From Solirubrobacteraceae bacterium (GTDB lineage: Bacteria > Actinomycetota > Thermoleophilia > Solirubrobacterales > Solirubrobacteraceae): a stretch of 34,093 nucleotides of DNA. The DNA is taken from NCBI GenBank assembly GCA_030725785.1, contig JANRFB010000011.1, positions 1 to 34,093 on the forward strand, read 5' to 3'. This document shows positions 33,378-34,093 of the stretch, in pieces. Position 1 is the stretch's first letter, and every line of letters starts with the position of its first letter. The translations under genes and the position numbers were made by a program. Below the pieces are notes generated by a model. The model searched no databases. It was not told the origin of the DNA and saw nothing but the letters and a program-made list of their open reading frames with translations.

Positions 33378-34093
33378 ATGGAACAGCTCAAGGGCCTAAT
33401 TCTCTCCGGCGGTAAAGGCACGCGCCTGCAGCCGATCACCTTCACCAGCGCCAAGCAGCTTGTGCCTGTCGCCAATCGTCCGGTGCTTTTTTACGGGATC
33501 GACGCGATGGCCAGCGCCGGGATCAAAGAGATCGGCATCATCATCGCCCCTGAGACCGGTGACGAAATCCGCGAGATGGTCGGCAGCGGCGAGCAGTTCG
33601 GCGTCAACGTCACCTTCATTGAGCAGGACGAGCCAGCCGGGCTGGCCCACGCTGTCCTCACGGCGGAAGAGTTCCTCGGCGCAGATCCATTCGTGATGTA
33701 CCTCGGCGACAACCTGCTTCAGGGCGGAATCAGCGACCTTGTAGAAGCCTTCCGCTCAAGCAGCCCCGACGCGCTGATTCTGCTGACCCCCGTCTCCGAC
33801 CCGGAGAACTATGGCGTCGCAGAGCTCGACGGCGACCGCGTAATCAGCCTGCAGGAAAAGCCGCCGGAGCCGAAGACCAACCTCGCGCTGGTCGGCGTTT
33901 ACATGTTCACCGCTGGAATTCACGACGCAGCCCGAGCAATCAAGCCGTCAGCCCGCGGCGAGCTCGAAATCACCGACGCGATTCAGTACCTCGTTGACGA
34001 CGGCAAGCGCGTTGAGCCTCACGTCGTGCAGGGTTGGTGGAAGGACACCGGCCGGCTAGAAGACATGCTCGAAGCGAACCGGCTGGTGCTCGA
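33378..34093 (+). CDS. Glucose-1-phosphate thymidylyltransferase, long form (3' truncated)
   Basis: The first 238 codons are in the window and the frame runs off its end. It has the nucleotidyltransferase signature LSGGKGTRLQPITFTSAKQL, the GLAHAV sugar-phosphate region, MYLGDNLLQGG (metal-binding Asp), EKPPEPKTNLALVGVYMF, and the WWKDTG segment. The TSAKQLVPVANRPVLFYGI wording is that of the long RmlA class (about 350 residues, with a C-terminal left-handed helix), which differs from the short RfbA. It makes dTDP-glucose for rhamnose or other deoxysugar glycans. Further dTDP-sugar genes are likely just beyond the window. Confidence 0.92.
   Translation, partial: MEQLKGLILSGGKGTRLQPITFTSAKQLVPVANRPVLFYGIDAMASAGIKEIGIIIAPETGDEIREMVGSGEQFGVNVTFIEQDEPAGLAHAVLTAEEFLGADPFVMYLGDNLLQGGISDLVEAFRSSSPDALILLTPVSDPENYGVAELDGDRVISLQEKPPEPKTNLALVGVYMFTAGIHDAARAIKPSARGELEITDAIQYLVDDGKRVEPHVVQGWWKDTGRLEDMLEANRLVL

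Overview
The window looks like a chromosomal segment of a high-GC Gram-positive bacterium (Actinomycetota, possibly class Thermoleophilia). This placement is an inference from four things: GC-rich coding sequence with dense packing, a fused PafB-PafC type regulator, a SHOCT/DUF6325 gene pair, and many start codons lying 6-9 bases after a TANNNT -10-like hexamer, as in leaderless actinobacterial transcripts. There are 27 protein-coding genes (the first and last truncated by the window edges) and one tRNA gene. No intergenic gap reaches 300 bp. I see no rRNA, CRISPR array, transposase, integrase or phage gene.

Layout. 1-4620 (+): an MrfA/YprA-like helicase (5' truncated), a secreted M23 peptidase, an Old Yellow Enzyme whose start codon is unusual, and a carboxymuconolactone-decarboxylase-family protein. 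4679-4751 (+): tRNA-Phe(GAA). 4788-9952 (-): a secreted SurE-like phosphatase followed by two tandem acyltransferase-3/SGNH proteins. These two share a 1.29-kb DNA block (one mismatch seen, near its edge) that encodes the whole membrane acyltransferase domain, while their extracellular SGNH domains are clearly diverged. 10090-11940 (+): TypA/BipA. 11953-13700 (-): a secreted lipase-like hydrolase, DUF6325 and SHOCT genes. 13765-14646 (+): a haloalkane-dehalogenase-like hydrolase, convergent with a class III-like zinc alcohol dehydrogenase (-), followed by a small membrane protein and a GT-C-like membrane protein (both -). 17763-22914 (+): a Cu(I) P1B ATPase, an HSDL2-like SDR, a CpsB/YwqE-type PHP phosphatase and an unrecognised secreted protein. 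22933-29616 (-): a second GT-C-like protein, a penicillin-acylase-family Ntn hydrolase with a strong terminator, a fatty-acid-hydroxylase-family membrane enzyme, a ROK kinase and an SDR. 29654-34093 (+): a YhaM-like OB/HD nuclease, the PafBC-like WYL regulator, a PPOX-family flavoprotein and the start of a long-form glucose-1-phosphate thymidylyltransferase.

How the genes fit together. Several products act at or outside the cell envelope: the M23 peptidase, the two acyltransferases, the secreted SurE, the lipase, the two GT-C-like proteins, the PHP phosphatase, the secreted unknown, the penicillin acylase, the lipid hydroxylase and the nucleotide-sugar enzyme. The acyltransferase pair is the most unusual locus. 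The shared half has lower GC and different codon choice from the SGNH halves, carries an in-frame T8 tract, and its edges coincide with the domain boundaries. This suggests recent duplication or gene conversion of the membrane half with independent evolution of the SGNH half.
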